From Colias croceus (taxonomy: Eukaryota > Arthropoda > Insecta > Lepidoptera > Pieridae): DNA of 64,000 nucleotides. The notes beneath the pieces are model-generated. The model was not told the origin of the DNA. It did no database searches and saw nothing but the letters and a program-made list of their open reading frames with translations. A program made the translations under genes and the position numbers. Location of the stretch: positions 11,780,001 through 11,844,000 of the forward strand of contig NC_059539.1 of assembly GCF_905220415.1 (NCBI RefSeq), written 5' to 3'. Positions 20,972-32,719 of this stretch are shown in pieces (position 1 is the first letter of the stretch; each line of letters opens with the position of its first letter).

Positions 20972-23330
20972 GATAATCTTTTCAAAAGCATAAATAATAG
21001 CATACAATGTTTAACGTAACTTTTACAAATGCTTGACTATTTTGAGACTGACCACGTGACTGACAAGGACTTTCCTTAATTTTCTTCAAGTTCCTGCATC
21101 TTGCAACATAAACTGCATCCTAAAACATACATAGGCACAATTCAACGATCAAATCTCACGGCCACGTGAAGAAATATGAAATCTCGAGTCGCGTCGAGTG
21201 CAAGCACAAAGACATGTTCATTTCTATTTCTATTGTACAGTGGTAAGTTCTCTAGAACTGGGTCGCTCTCAACTCGAGCTGTGCACTGCTGATTGAGATA
21301 TGCGACTCTTATTAATTGCACTTGAGAATGCGGAATTGTCTTATATACAGGGTTGAGTTTGTGTGGTGTAGTGCGGAAAATTTTAAGATATACCATAGTT
21401 GAACTCTACTACAGAATATCAAATGGTTATGTGAGGTGCATTTGCAAATATGATAAGACGTGCAAGAAACCAAGGTCGAAAACATTGGAAAAAGTGGTAG
21501 TAAAGAAAACGAACTAAATTAAAATAAGGGTTATGTGACAAAATATACTTTCACATCTCCTTATGTTTTTAATCTAAATTCACTCAAATACCAACCACGC
21601 ATATTTTCGTCCCTAACAAATTAAAATTGGCGGGTACCTTACGTTATTTACTCGGGTACAATTTTATCATTTAACACTAGTTTTTTAATATCCGATGGAA
21701 TTAACAATGAGACGCGACAAAAAATAGTAACAATATGCACACAAGTGTGCGTCGCGTCTGTTTGTTTAGGACGTCGCTGCCAATCTTATATTTACCCCAA
21801 TTATATCCGTATTGCAATGTATTGGGGTACTTTTAGGGTTCCTTATGTTATAATTTTTCACACTGTCTAGAGTTACATCTGAATCTTTGAACACTAATGA
21901 AATATTGTACACTCTCCGGACTATCCAAGATAAGATATATTTTGGAAACAACTGGAAATCCAGAAGGAAGAAATATATCATTAAGTATCCGGAATAATTT
22001 GGTGTTCGCTCAAAAGCTACTCGCCAGATCGACCCAGGTGATGTTTATATACTTGGTGGTGTGTATAGTACTAATAAACTAATATTGCTGGTAAATTTTC
22101 AAATTCGACTTTTTGGTTATCAAATACAAAATCAAAATCTACAATGATCTCGATTCATTTCTACGGAACCACAAAAGCCATTAGGCGTTCCCACTCGCGG
22201 GTAGATGTTACATTTATTATATGCAGGTAAATCTTGCACTTGTTTTTATTAAGCCCGAATAAATACGAACGTTTAACATGGTTTAACGCAATCTATAGCT
22301 TAGTATTTCGATGCGTTTATTTTTTTTAAAGGAATGACATTATGGTTTTTAAGTTTTAACTGAGTATTGTAGCGTATATTAGTAGATAAATATTTATAAT
22401 TAAAGCTTCTATATCTGATTGTAAGAATTAGTTGCTGATTGACCTGAGTGACCTCACAAAAAATAAATAAAATACCGACAGCTATGTACTTACTTATAGG
22501 AGATGCTGAAAACCAAATAATGAAAAGTAAATACAAAAACATTAACTAAAAAGTAAAGATTTGGAAATATAAAAAAAATTCTTATGTCTGTAGTTCTCAT
22601 CTAATTTCATTGCGGTTCATTTTGCTCTTATTGTAAAAACCTAACCTAGACAAAACAACGCTATGTTAAATATAAATATTTATTGAAAAACTATTTATGA
22701 ATAAGTGCAGGTTTTATTCTACCGTAAAAATAACTTAACGCATTAACTTTATTGACCATGCTGTTGTATAAAAAAGTGAGAATTTTTCTTTTTTCTGTAA
22801 ATACAATTTCTTAAACTACGTTAATCTTTTAAGCAAAAGTGTACACGAGTTTCATCACTATTTTCCTGCAGGTAAAGACCCAAATGCCATGAAACTATCA
22901 CTGTGTAGTGAATCGTGTAAAATGGATTACTTTTGTATTACGTTTTTTTTGCAAGAAAAATAGCAAACGTGAGGGTGGAATCGGGCTATTCTTTGTAAGG
23001 ACAATGTATTTGATACCGTGCGTATACTTTAAACGTTAGTTATTTGGTATTACTGAGCTACAAGTAAAATAAAATGCTACTTAAATGGTAAATTATAGAA
23101 AGGGTAGAATATTAAATCAAACATGTTGGGTAGGCAGTTACTGGAAATATATACCTAGGCACCTAATATATTTCTAATATTTCATAATTTTATAAATATG
23201 TACGTTGTACCTATTTATAAAATTATGAATTGTTATACCCATTGATCTAAAACACTGCTTATTAAACAAGTCAGTCCATGCACCAATCAAAAAACGCAAA
23301 CACATCCATATCGTGTTTCCTTGAACTATT
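20972..23330. other. AT-rich, no gene recognised
   Basis: Several frames of 60-84 codons (21142-21396, 21766-21981, 21897-22082, 22300-22542) show no domain, and two of them overlap on opposite strands. I regard all as chance. Confidence 0.5.
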
Positions 23331-23560
23331 TCGCTAGCACACTCTCAGCATTGAATGCGCAATCCATAACGATGGTGCTCCAGCTCTAGTCCACAGATTC
23401 ACAACGGGTCGCAGTGATAAATCACGTCCGCAGTCGTTACGTGAATGCGTGTGCCGATGCCGTGGTGCACGTGTGAGCGCTGCGATTTTTTTGTCGCATG
23501 TGTAATTGCAACTTTAGACGCTTTTGAGCGCGTTGTGCTGGCTGTAATAACGATTTTGTT
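23331..23560. other. GC-richer patch, unassigned
   Basis: CpG-containing sequence with TTACGTGAATGCGTG and TGGTGCACGTGTGAGC stands out from the AT-rich surroundings and matches no repeat elsewhere in the window. It could be regulatory DNA or an old element. The open frame 23445-23684 begins here but turns hydrophobic and low-complexity. Confidence 0.25.
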
Positions 23561-23668
23561 TTTAATAGTTCTGACCTTTACGCTCGTTGCTTTATTTATT
23601 GGTATTGTTTATTTATTTATAAGCGGCTCTGGATCCGCCTGTATTCAAGAAGTAGGTAGGTATACGTA

Positions 23669-23900
23669 TCCTACTTATACCTAATATTATAAATGCGAAA
23701 GTTTGTGAGGATGTGTATATGTGTGTTTGTTACTCTTTCACGCAAATACTACTGAACCGATTACAATGAAATTAAGCACACATATAGAGGGTAACTTAGA
23801 TTAACACATAGGATAGATTTTATCCCAGAAATCCCACGGGAACGGGAACTATGCGGGGTTTTCTTTGAAAACGCAGGCGAAGCCGCGGGCGGAAAGCTAG
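23669..23900 (+). mobile_element. Lep1-like Helitron, full-length reference copy
   Basis: It starts TCCTACTTATACCTAATATT and continues TATAAATGCGAAAGTTTGTG. After ACTCTTTCACGCAAATACTA and CCACGGGAACGGGAACTATG it ends in GCAGGCGAAGCCGCGGGCGG then AAAGCTAG, followed by T. Starting with TC, ending in a hairpin plus CTRR, lacking inverted repeats and making no target duplication at an A/T junction are the known hallmarks of Helitrons. At 230 bp it encodes nothing and would need a Rep/helicase supplied elsewhere. The decayed coding remnant at 32.7-33.56 kb shows such elements existed here. Confidence 0.85.
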
Positions 23901-24437
23901 TATTTTAATAAAGTAGAAATTTCAGTATGTTTGATCAATCTAATTAGATGGAATGATATTTGTACCATCGCCTAACGTCGAGAAAAAATTTCAAATCACG
24001 AGCAGATAGTTCGATTAAATATTTATTAAGTATATTTATATTATATTTCTTATCTACATCATCACATACCACAAAAAAACCGTTACATCTATATAAACGA
24101 AATGAAAGTATCACTTATAAAGACGAGTAAGTATCCAAAATCTAACCCGTTCTCAAAATATACACTAATACCCATTAAAATTGTAAATTACCGGCAATAC
24201 CACTAATATGTAGATTATAATTTATACAAGGCAATAAAACACGAACTCACGCGAACGAATGTTACGAAATTGATGAGATTCAATTGCATTATAAACGATA
24301 AACTTAAGATTAGTTTCTTTATACATTACTAATGGCGCTATCAATGAACTTTTTGTAATGTTCAATTGATGAGGTAGAGACGGAATTTTAGTGGTAATTT
24401 TTGTATTCGTTTAGTTTAAATATTGATCAATAACTTG
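23901..24437. other. AT-rich, no feature seen
   Basis: No gene, RNA or repeat recognised. Confidence 0.5.
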
Positions 24438-24688
24438 AAAAAAGAGTGTGTGTAATGTACACGCGTTAGAAGTTATACTTATTTGGCGTTTGGAAAAATA
24501 CTAGAATATACAACTGTTCAAGTTGTATATTCTAGTATTTTTATATATAGGTATTATAACATAGTTATCAATTTTCAGAACCTAGAACTAACTTCATGCT
24601 GTTAAATTTAGGTGTCGGTGTGCGCGCGCATCGTAAAAATTCACTCTCATCATTTTTCTCCATCGCGCCAAAAGAAGTATAACTTCAA
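24438..24688 (-). repeat. GAAGTTTCACTTC-ended repeat, family D
   Basis: On the minus strand it starts ATTGAAGTTATACTTCTTTT then GGCGCGATGG. It ends AAGTATAACTTCTAACGCG, a hairpin-like GTGTACATTACACAC and a T-run. The end motifs carry TATA in place of TTTC, but the layout equals families A-C. It includes the 22-bp perfect hairpin at 24494-24542. Confidence 0.6.
24494..24542. repeat. 22-bp perfect inverted repeat, 5-base loop
   Basis: 24494-24515 and 24521-24542 are exact reverse complements around the loop GTTCA. The arms begin AAAAATACTAG. It lies inside the family D repeat. Confidence 0.8.
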
Positions 24689-24911
24689 TAATAAATTTGT
24701 GTCAATAAGGTTAGGCTCAACTTTGTGTTATCTGTGATTTTATCTACCGACTTCCGTGCCTAATTTCATGGACAAACTAATCGGCCGTTTCACGTGAAAT
24801 AATTAGACTTGATCACTTGAACCTCTTCACCTATAATCACCAATTTTATAACCGCAGTAGGATAGGACTGGATAATCAGCAATCTACCTATTACATATTA
24901 CATATAATAAA

Positions 24912-25238
24912 TCTATCCTATCATATCATATCAGGGTCAATTCTGTACATTGAAAATATTGAAAAAATAAATAGCAGGGGGTGTTACTGGATCGATACCA
25001 AACCCAAATATGTGATTAAAAAATTTTTTGTCAGGTCTGTCTGTCTATCTTTCTGTCTGTCTGTCTGTATGTGAAGGCATCACATAAAAACTAACGATTC
25101 AATTTTGATAAAACTTGGTATGATTATACCTTATTAACTTGGACATAAAATAGGATAATATTTTTTAGCCCGGAAAAATACGTAGAAAAAAATTAATCTT
25201 AATTTTTCCGCGCGGACGGAGTCGCGGGCGGAAGCTAG
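24912..25238 (+). mobile_element. Lep1-like Helitron, (CTGT)n subfamily
   Basis: Has GGGTCAATTCTGTACATTGA near the start and a (CTGT)n tract at about 25035-25070. It ends GCGCGGACGGAGTCGCGGGC then GGAAGCTAG next to T. The 5' boundary is approximate. Related to 7238-7797 and 28878-29150. Confidence 0.75.
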
Positions 25239-25839
25239 TAGAATAATAAAATTTTTTTCTTATATTTCTTTATAAGTGATATTTCTATTCAGGAATAAAC
25301 TGCCTACCGCTCCAAAATATAAGGTAAAAATGTACCTTCAATGTATTCAAAAATACTTAAAAGAAACCGGGTATAAAATTTGTATGCATCCACAAATACA
25401 GATAAACTTGTTATAAATAAGAAAATTTAATATATTTAGAGTAAGATCCGTTATTTACCGATATAACGGTATCAAACAATAGGTTTTATTTATGCTAAAT
25501 TTGCACTAAAAACCGACGATTACAAAATTTCATTTATGATACAAATAGTAAATGTATGTCAGATGAGCATTATTATATCAATTAAAGCCAATTCCGTAAT
25601 AATCCGCAAATTTCACTAAAAACATATTGCAGTTTATATTTTTAAATGCAGATGATGAGAATGCAAAGAGGAAAAGATAATTTTAGATACAGCGTGTTTT
25701 TAAAAGTTAATAGTTATCATTTAGCTTCCTCTACCAACCGAAATATTAATATTCGTACACACACTACGAACAAGTACATTCAGATGGGATATACCTGTTC
25801 TTGGAGAAGGATTAAAACTACATTTACATAATAAAGGAA
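25239..25839. other. AT-rich, no feature seen
   Basis: A 61-codon frame at 25646-25831 has no recognisable domain. Confidence 0.5.
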
Positions 25840-26058
25840 TCCATACTATTAATATTATAAATGCGAAAGTAACTCTGTCTGTCTGTCTGTTACTCAATCA
25901 CGCCTTAACTACTGAACCAATTTGCATGAAATTTGGTATAGAGATATTTTGATATCCGAAAAAGGACAAAGGATAGGTTTTATCCCGGATCCCACGGGAA
26001 CGGTAACTATGCGGGTTTTTCTTTGACTGCGCGGGCGATGCCGCGGGTGGAAAGCTAG
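25840..26058 (+). mobile_element. Lep1-like Helitron, full length
   Basis: It starts TCCATACTATTAATATTATA and continues (CTGT)n with TTACTCAATCACGCC. It ends CGCGGGCGATGCCGCGGGTG then GAAAGCTAG followed by T. Same subfamily as 52777-53016 and 57668-57900. Confidence 0.85.
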
Positions 26059-26362
26059 TCAATTATAAATGCCAATTGGTACTTATAAGAAACGAATTTC
26101 TTAAGCCTTGAAATTTAGACGAGAGAACTGGGGGTAGAAAGGTAGTGGCAATAATAAATTACATATTACATTATAATATGTAAGTGTACTTGATTCACTT
26201 GCGTCACTCAAGGATCTTTTAAAGTTTAAACAAACTTTTTTCTTAGTCATAAGAAAGCTTTATAAAATTCCAGACACTAGACAGTTTTGACTTGCGTAAC
26301 TTCCCTAATAATCAATCTTAGTACAATCATTTTATATACGTTTACTTTGTATATTTAAAAAA

Positions 26363-26495
26363 GAGCATGTGTGTCGAGCATTGTCAAAAGTGAAACTTCT
26401 GTGGCAAGATTCAACTATACCAAAATTGTCGTCTTACGTGACGTGACGGTATTGCCATGACGCGACCTTGAAATTTTACTCTCAACGCACCTATA
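26363..26495 (-). repeat. GAAGTTTCACTTC-ended repeat, family A copy 2
   Basis: Inverse of 930-1085: AAAAGTGAAACTTCTGTGGC, then GACGGTATTGCCATGACGCG, TTTTACTCTCAACGCACC. The A-run at 26357-26362 and the GCATGTGTGTCGAGC segment correspond to the T-run and hairpin end. Confidence 0.7.
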
Positions 26496-28877
26496 GAATA
26501 TAATAAATCTATATATTATATAGTAGTTACAGTTCAATTTAAATAGGTACAATTTTTTTTTTCAATAAAAATTACTTTATTATCTTCGTAAACACCACCC
26601 TTTACATCGACATATTTGAAAGTATATTGCAGTGAAATAAAATATTCAAAATAGATTATTGAACCTGTGAACTCAGTGATAATTCGCGTCGAGCAAACGG
26701 AGCAATGAACTACAAATTTTGAATTTTTATCATGAACATGACCTCGCTTTTCACAAGTTAAAACATAATCGACCATCGGAACAAGATTTACAATTTGGGA
26801 TATTTTAAACTATCACAATTGGCTAGAATGGACAATATTGAATATAAATGGCTACAAGACTATCGAATTAATAAGATAGATAAAATAAACTAAGTTCATT
26901 GTAATAAAACATTAGTATAAACATCTTTGTACGTTCGAACAAAGATAAATATGAAAATCTGTGTTTTATGGGCGTGTGACAAATTTCACTACGCATATTC
27001 TTTCATACCAAAACGAATTATATTTTTTTCAATTATAATATTGATATTGTTTTCTGGAAGCTATCGCTTATTAGTTATAAGTCACTTAGATGTTAATGTA
27101 GAAGTTGCATCTGAGATTCAGTAACATAAGATTTTTGGACACATATTTTATTCTAAACTAAAGGATAACACAAAAATTTAATCATATTGGTATATTTTCC
27201 TCATTCGTCGCAACTATTTATAATTCTAATAATTACCTACTGACCTCATTACTATTACTAGAAAACAAAATCATTATTGTAAATCAATCCACAAAAAAAT
27301 TGTTACAAAAACAAAACAATATTTCACAATGGAGATGAATCTGTAATTCTGTAGTAAATTCTACAACGGAGGATGTATGTTGCATAAGAAATAGAAAGCT
27401 ATGCAAATACTCCTATACTGGAAATAATATAAATCTGCCGTACAGACAGATAATATTATATTAATTCAATTTAGATAAACCTCTGGTCACATGGAGCGCG
27501 GAGCTTTGCGAATTGCGACTGAGATTTGGTAGCGTATTACTAAAACTAGCGATTGAATTCATCGTGATAAATATTGGTTGATAGATAAATTATTATTACA
27601 GTTGTGTATTGAAATACGTGACATTTATAAACTTACAAATAACCAAAAATCATCTCCATAAAATTGGGACTCTTCATCTCTACAGTAAATAGGTTTCTTA
27701 TAGGCAGACGTATTCCAAGTACCTAAACATTGCAGTTTAATTCATTATTATCACGTCACGTCACGATTAGTTTTTATAAACATTCAAAATCATTGAAGAC
27801 ATTGGTTCGCTTTACACATAAGAAGACCGAAGATAACATTACCAACTCTTTTTACCTACTATACCTAATCTAAACAACAACAAAATTACAATCTTATTCG
27901 ATTTTTATTAAGTCGTTCTATTCGCCATACATTGTAAACAACGCCTTACAAATCCAAATCCAAGGAAGCAAATTAAATTAATTCGCAACAATCGATACAG
28001 ATCGAATCGGAATCATGTTACTTATATGTAAAATAATTTTTGTATAATCTTTTTATGTGTAGCTATAACCGATATTTTGAGATTTTGTAAATTTATTTTT
28101 AGAATATATTAACGGAATTTGCACACGATTTATTATATTTTGTAGCCATATTATAATGGATTCAATTTAAGAGCTTTTATAGTTTATACAAACGACAGGT
28201 TGTTTGTAATACGATAGTCAACCAGTTTCTTATAAAACCGTTAGACCTGCCCTTTTTTATTTAAGGATTGCGTAAACTGTTGCGTTGTGTATTCAAGCGT
28301 TTGTTGTGATATTGTATTAAATACTAAATTGTATAAAAAGTTGATACCGTATGTTGAAAATAGTTCGTGGAAAATGATGAATAAAATTATGCAACCTTTT
28401 TTGCCTTTATATGGTAAAAGCTTAAGTGATAGTAGAACAATAGAGTACGTTTAATATGACTCAACCTCAAAAGACCTCAAAACTAATTTTTTTTTATAGC
28501 TTTATCAAAAATTGTCTCTTACGTACTCGGAATGAATAGATAATCATCAAATCATTGCAAACAATCTTATAAAAACAAAAACCATAAAAATACTTCGAAT
28601 CAACATTACATCACAAATAAATACGATAAACAATGCAAAAGTCGATAAAACGTTAATACCCAATGATCCCGACGCCATATTTTTCACGATCCTTTGCTAT
28701 TTGGCCGAGTTAAAAACATTACTAGTACCTACCTGAGTTACAAAAAATATGATTAATGGAGGTTCAAATCAGTCCTCAAGCCAGGTACTTGGCAAAGTGG
28801 CGATTTTAAAAAACATTGTGCTTCGTAATAATAAATTTCGACGATATAATGTCATTTTTGATCGTGAGAACTCCGTA
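26496..28877. other. AT-rich, no gene recognised
   Basis: Open frames at 26534-26776 and 26927-27124 have no known domain. The first contains two CxxC-like pairs, but its composition changes abruptly and no partner exon is visible. No repeat matches elsewhere in the window. Confidence 0.45.
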
Positions 28878-29150
28878 TCTATACATATAATAAAATCGTA
28901 GGAAAGTCAAAACTGTACATTGAATATTTTTTTAAAAGAATACTTGGGCCGTGATCTATAATCGATATAGAAGCCAAAAACATAGTTTTTAGAATTTTTG
29001 TCTGTTTGTCTGTTTGTCTGTTTGTCTGTTTGTCTGTATGGTTGTCTGGGCTAATCTTGAAAAGTACTGCATAGATTGACTTCAAATTTTGCATGAATAT
29101 TACTAACAGGTCGGGTGAGGCTATAGGCTACATATTATCAAGCTATCACC
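28878..29150 (+). mobile_element. Lep1-like Helitron, 5' part with (TTTGTCTG)5
   Basis: Starts TCTATACATATAATAAAATC, then the landmark pair that is split by the nested repeat in 7238-7797. It then has five TTTGTCTG units at about 28998-29037. Similarity fades after about 29150, and no 3' CTAG end is found. Confidence 0.7.
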
Positions 29151-29232
29151 TACGGGGGAGGAGCTGTGAACCTTTATTTTTCTTACATATTCCGTGTACT
29201 ACGACAGCGTACAATCTAAAGACTCATGTTTA

Positions 29233-29556
29233 AATGTTGTTTTTGAGTAAGCCATGCTATTATCTACCTTTACACTATAAAAACTACGTCATTTATGTAA
29301 TTTTGGCAGAGAAACAGTTAAATGAATCTTAGCAGTATAAAGACAAATTTGAAACAGCGCCATCTATGAAGTGTTATAAAAATCAATTATTGAAACTATT
29401 GGAAATTAATAATTAAATGACGCATATATAAATGTTGTTTGACAATATCTAGATTGAAACTATAAAAATTATGCCATTTAAGTAACTTGGGAAGAGAAAC
29501 ATAGTTTAAAGAATGTAAGTTGTATAATGTTAATTTTGTAACAGCGCCATCTATGA
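29233..29556 (+). repeat. Two diverged direct repeats, about 190-bp period
   Basis: Each unit runs AATGTTGTTT ... ACTATAAAAA ... AGAGAAACA ... AACAGCGCCATCTATGA (29353-29369 and 29540-29556). The last motif is well conserved and the rest is diverged. It may be an internal duplication of an old element. Confidence 0.6.
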
Positions 29557-29841
29557 GATTTCGTAAAAATCAAATCAATTTACATGTTAACACTACTGAA
29601 TACACTGTTGAAGATTAATAATTTAAATATAATCATGTTATTTATTTAACTCCTTAACCTATATCTTCCCTTCCCTATAAGGTATATTTCGTGTAAATAA
29701 TAAATATACTACATTTTTTTAAAGTGAGGGTAGATGTTTATTATTTTAAGTAAAACTAAACACCATTATCTACAGTAATTAATCTAATATTGATTGTGTT
29801 CATTAGTTACAATTTTAAAAATCTTCGTGTTTTATAAATTT

Positions 29842-30041
29842 ACCGCCCGCGGCTTCGCCCGCTTTGTCTAAAACCTAATAAATTATATACTAAAACCTAG
29901 CTCTTGAATTAGTCTATCTATTTAAAAAACCGCATCAAAATCCGTTGCGTAGTTTTAAAGATTTAAGCATACAAAGGGACATAGGGACAGAGAAATCGAC
30001 TTTTGACTATTGAATGCCATAAAACCAAAAATATGAAATGC
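29842..30041 (+). mobile_element. Chimeric retroposon: antisense Helitron end plus shared tail
   Basis: Flanked by 22-bp direct repeats at 29820-29841 and 30042-30063 that agree at 20 positions (core AATCTTCGTGTTTT). The first about 160 bp are the inverse of a Lep1-like Helitron (CCGCCCGCGGCTTCGCCCGC ... ATCAAAATCCGTTGCGTAG), lacking its final CTAG. The last about 33 bp are TTGAATGCCATAAAACCAAA and an A-rich end, the tail of 3930-3984 and 20580-20959. I infer retroposition of an RNA reading through an antisense Helitron. A Helitron inserted into an older tail is the alternative. Confidence 0.65.
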
Positions 30042-30063
30042 AATCTTCGTGTTTTGTGAATTT

Positions 30064-31149
30064 TCACCATCATGCGTTCCCACTAAAGGTAAGTTGTTAC
30101 ATACAGGTATTTATTTTTTTATAATGATAGCAATTCATGTTTTTTGTTGGTATTATATTACAATTTTAGAATGAAATAATAAAATGATGAATTGATGAAT
30201 TCTTTTATATATGACTTTTACACGATTTTGAGGTGCATTGGGAACAGTAGTTTTTGATAAAATTTTATTTTTAAGTAGCTTTTTTTATACATTTCCATTT
30301 ATTTTTGATTTTTTTATTTACAGATTCAATGCTCATAAAATTATATCGCCTTTGGAAGACAATTTCTGCTGACAATTTTACAACACCACTTGAAAATTGA
30401 TGATTTGGTGATAAAGATAGTGGCAGCGAGGATTAAGTGGAAATATTAGTAATCATCCGCTTCGTTAATTTTTGACTGAAGTTAATGTCCAACGTCCAAT
30501 GGTTCAATCATTGATCAATATCAATAATAGTGTTAATCATAATGGTTCAATCATTGGAAGTATCTCGGGAAATTTTGGAGGATATTTTTCAGGAAGGAGA
30601 GGAGGGGCAGCCAGCCACATATCAAACTACTACGTTTTAGTACCGAAAAAATGTTATTGCCAAATGAAACGTAAATTTTGCACTCACAACTGTACAAGTA
30701 ATGTTTTTATTTTGACTTTGCGGTTATCTGATTATAATATTTATCGTTATGGCTATCGAGGTACCGACCGTACTGGGATCAGAGTACATGATATACAGTT
30801 CATCATCCAGGATTGCTAAGAGCATTTTCACACTGAAAAAGATGTTTTCTTTGAATCGTAGTTGCTTCATTTATTTATTTTTAATCATTAAGTAATATGT
30901 TTTATATTTTATAAATATACCATTTTCATTATTTATAAATAAAATGGATCCAACATAACTTTGTTGTGTATCATTTCTCTATTAATAACCCATAGGCATA
31001 TTTTCCGAGCGCCGAGCGCCCCATTTAAGTTGCGGTCCTGAAATTATAAAAAATTTATGTATACTTTTGCCAAATATGTATAAGCTCATTGCTCAAGCTC
31101 ATTTTTACATAAAAATAACAAAAACTAAACTACTAAATAAAATAAATTA
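30064..31149. other. AT-rich; one unassigned 115-codon frame
   Basis: The frame at 30472-30819 includes AATGGTTCAATCATTG twice (about 30497 and 30540) and a glycine/serine-rich stretch. No domain is recognised and the codon pattern does not look selected, so it is not called a gene. Confidence 0.35.
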
Positions 31150-31215
31150 TGTAACGATTTTATAAGAAAACACAGTATATTTATTAGGAGACGGTGATCT
31201 CTTCCAGGCAAAAGA
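31150..31215 (-). mobile_element. Decayed LINE 3' fragment
   Basis: TGATCTCTTCCAGGCA (31195-31210) matches the 3' module of the 13.3-16.3 kb LINE. The adjacent stem is decayed (ATTAGG against GGTGAT). Confidence 0.45.
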
Positions 31216-31491
31216 TATTCATCAGCTGAATAAAATTGAATAGTATGTTGTTAGTTATTCTTTAGATTCACAATTGTAATGAGCATTTCCGCATGCAAGT
31301 TATTTCAAGTAGTATCGTAGTTTAGATATATCATAGTTTTGACACATTAAAGTTCCAACAAAACCCTCAAATGTTTGAGCAGAGTTGAGCAAGATAATTT
31401 GAAAAATGTGCCGCGTTAAGTATACAGTTATACCGCGTTAAGTATATAGAAAAGGTTAGTTCGTTGGTAATTATTATTTCTTCTTCATTTA

Positions 31492-31679
31492 GGCGATTAT
31501 CACACGGCACCGCGCACCGCGGCGGTTGGCAGTGAATCCCTACGAGGAACGGACTGTTCGACCGCGCGGTCGGGCGGTGTATGTGTGTTTGGTATCAACG
31601 GATTTAATAGAAGCCAATGCAACTTGAGAACCGCTTCACCGCCAACCGCGGCGGCACGCGGCACCGTGTGTTAATCGCC
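31492..31679. mobile_element. PIF/Harbinger-type MITE, TTA target duplication
   Basis: Ends GGCGATTATCACACGGCACC and, inverted, GGCGATTAACACACGGTGCC, with TTA at 31489-31491 and 31680-31682. The inverted similarity runs about 48 bp inwards through CCGCGGCGGTTGGC. The body is much richer in GC than its surroundings. A 3-bp TWA duplication with ends starting GG is the known pattern of PIF/Harbinger elements. No transposase. Confidence 0.85.
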
Positions 31680-31867
31680 TTACATGTTGTTAGTAAAAAT
31701 AAACTTTGACTAACAGTCAAAGTATATTTTAACTAATACTACTTAATACTAACTATTATACTTATGTTCAGTATTTATCTGTATTATTATTGCTTGGTAA
31801 TTAATATATTTTCATGTCGTATACCTAATTATAAACATAAGTTTGATGTGTTATTAGCTGGATTTAT

Positions 31868-32093
31868 TGAAGTGAAAACTTCTTTAGCGGCGTTGGGTAT
31901 AAAATCTAAAACTCGCGTCAGGAGTTCAGGACACGTGACCATCGAAAAAGCGTAAGACCGATGTTTTTTTTTTTTAGCCCTTATATTCCATGCGTAAGAC
32001 AGATACCATTCCAAAATATCAAACATGCTGAACGTTAATAATCAAGTTTTCACTTCTGCCGGCACTCCCGGAGTGCAACCCGTCTTTTTTTTT
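31868..32093 (+). repeat. GAAGTTTCACTTC-ended repeat, family E
   Basis: Starts TTGAAGTGAAAACTTCTTTA then GCGGCGTTGGG. It ends CAAGTTTTCACTTCTGCCG, a hairpin GCACTC-CCG-GAGTGC (32062-32076), AACCCG and a nine-T run (32085-32093). The body is unlike families A-D. Two overlapping open frames here are not genes. Confidence 0.7.
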
Positions 32094-32222
32094 ACACACT
32101 CACAGACATAATATTTTATGTTAAAATCATATTAATATTTTTTCACAATTAAAAATATTTCCTTTTTTCTGATGGTGTTCGCATTGAATTAAAGGGCGCT
32201 GTCGTTCACAAAAAGTGATGTT

Positions 32223-32246
32223 ATGAGGACCATATTCGGTCCTCAT
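32223..32246. repeat. 9-bp perfect hairpin
   Basis: ATGAGGACC (32223-32231), a six-base loop, GGTCCTCAT (32238-32246). It lies between the family E repeat and the LINE insertion. Role unknown. Confidence 0.55.
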
Positions 32247-32299
32247 ATCATCAAAAATCTGTGCGAAAACAATAAACACTTGTGAGGCCCTCACGGCAG

Positions 32300-32452
32300 T
32301 CACGGATGAATTCTACACATACCCGTGGCCCTGTCGTTGATGCGGCTCGACGGAACACAGTGGGGTTTTGGTCGGTAGGAATCCGACATAACCCACGGCC
32401 TCTTCCCCGGAGGCCGTGGGTATCTATGCAAGATTTCCCCACTAAAAAAAAA
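32300..32452 (+). mobile_element. 5'-truncated R1-like LINE 3' end with 15-bp target duplication
   Basis: AGGCCCTCACGGCAG occurs at 32285-32299 and 32452-32466, directly flanking the insert. The insert ends in nine A (32444-32452) after GCAAGATTTCCCCACT. It contains GTGGGGTTTTGGTCGGTAGG and an 11-bp perfect stem ACCCACGGCCT (32391-32401) / AGGCCGTGGGT (32411-32421). GC-rich 3' ends with a GGTCGGTAGG motif and a terminal hairpin resemble those I associate with R1-clade elements of Lepidoptera, and this clade call is inference. The open frames across this segment are artefacts of its GC content. Confidence 0.8.
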
Positions 32453-32719
32453 GGCCCTCACGGCAGATCGGGGCGGTCTGACGCGAAGTGGGGACAGCGT
32501 TGTCACTGTATCGCTTTTGCCACGCTGCGCTGTTCAACAGACTTATTCGATAGTTCAGTTTTGTGTTAAGACCGCTGTGACAACCAACCCGTGAGACAAA
32601 CAAACCCGGTTTCCCCTATTATCCCGTTAGACCGAAACCCTCACTGAGAGGGAATTACGTCTCACTACTGATCACTACAGTCATATTTTATCTCGAGAAT
32701 CTGAAACTTTACTCAATAT

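Noticed and set aside
28998..29040. CRISPR-like short repeats
   Set aside because: (TTTGTCTG)5 is a microsatellite within a Helitron with no unique spacers, and the genome is eukaryotic.
30472..30819. 115-codon frame as a gene
   Set aside because: Contains an internal direct repeat and no known motif. Length is within what AT-rich DNA gives by chance over 64 kb.
32251..32569. Three overlapping frames around 32.3-32.5 kb
   Set aside because: They span the target duplications and the GC-rich LINE 3' end, so they reflect base composition.
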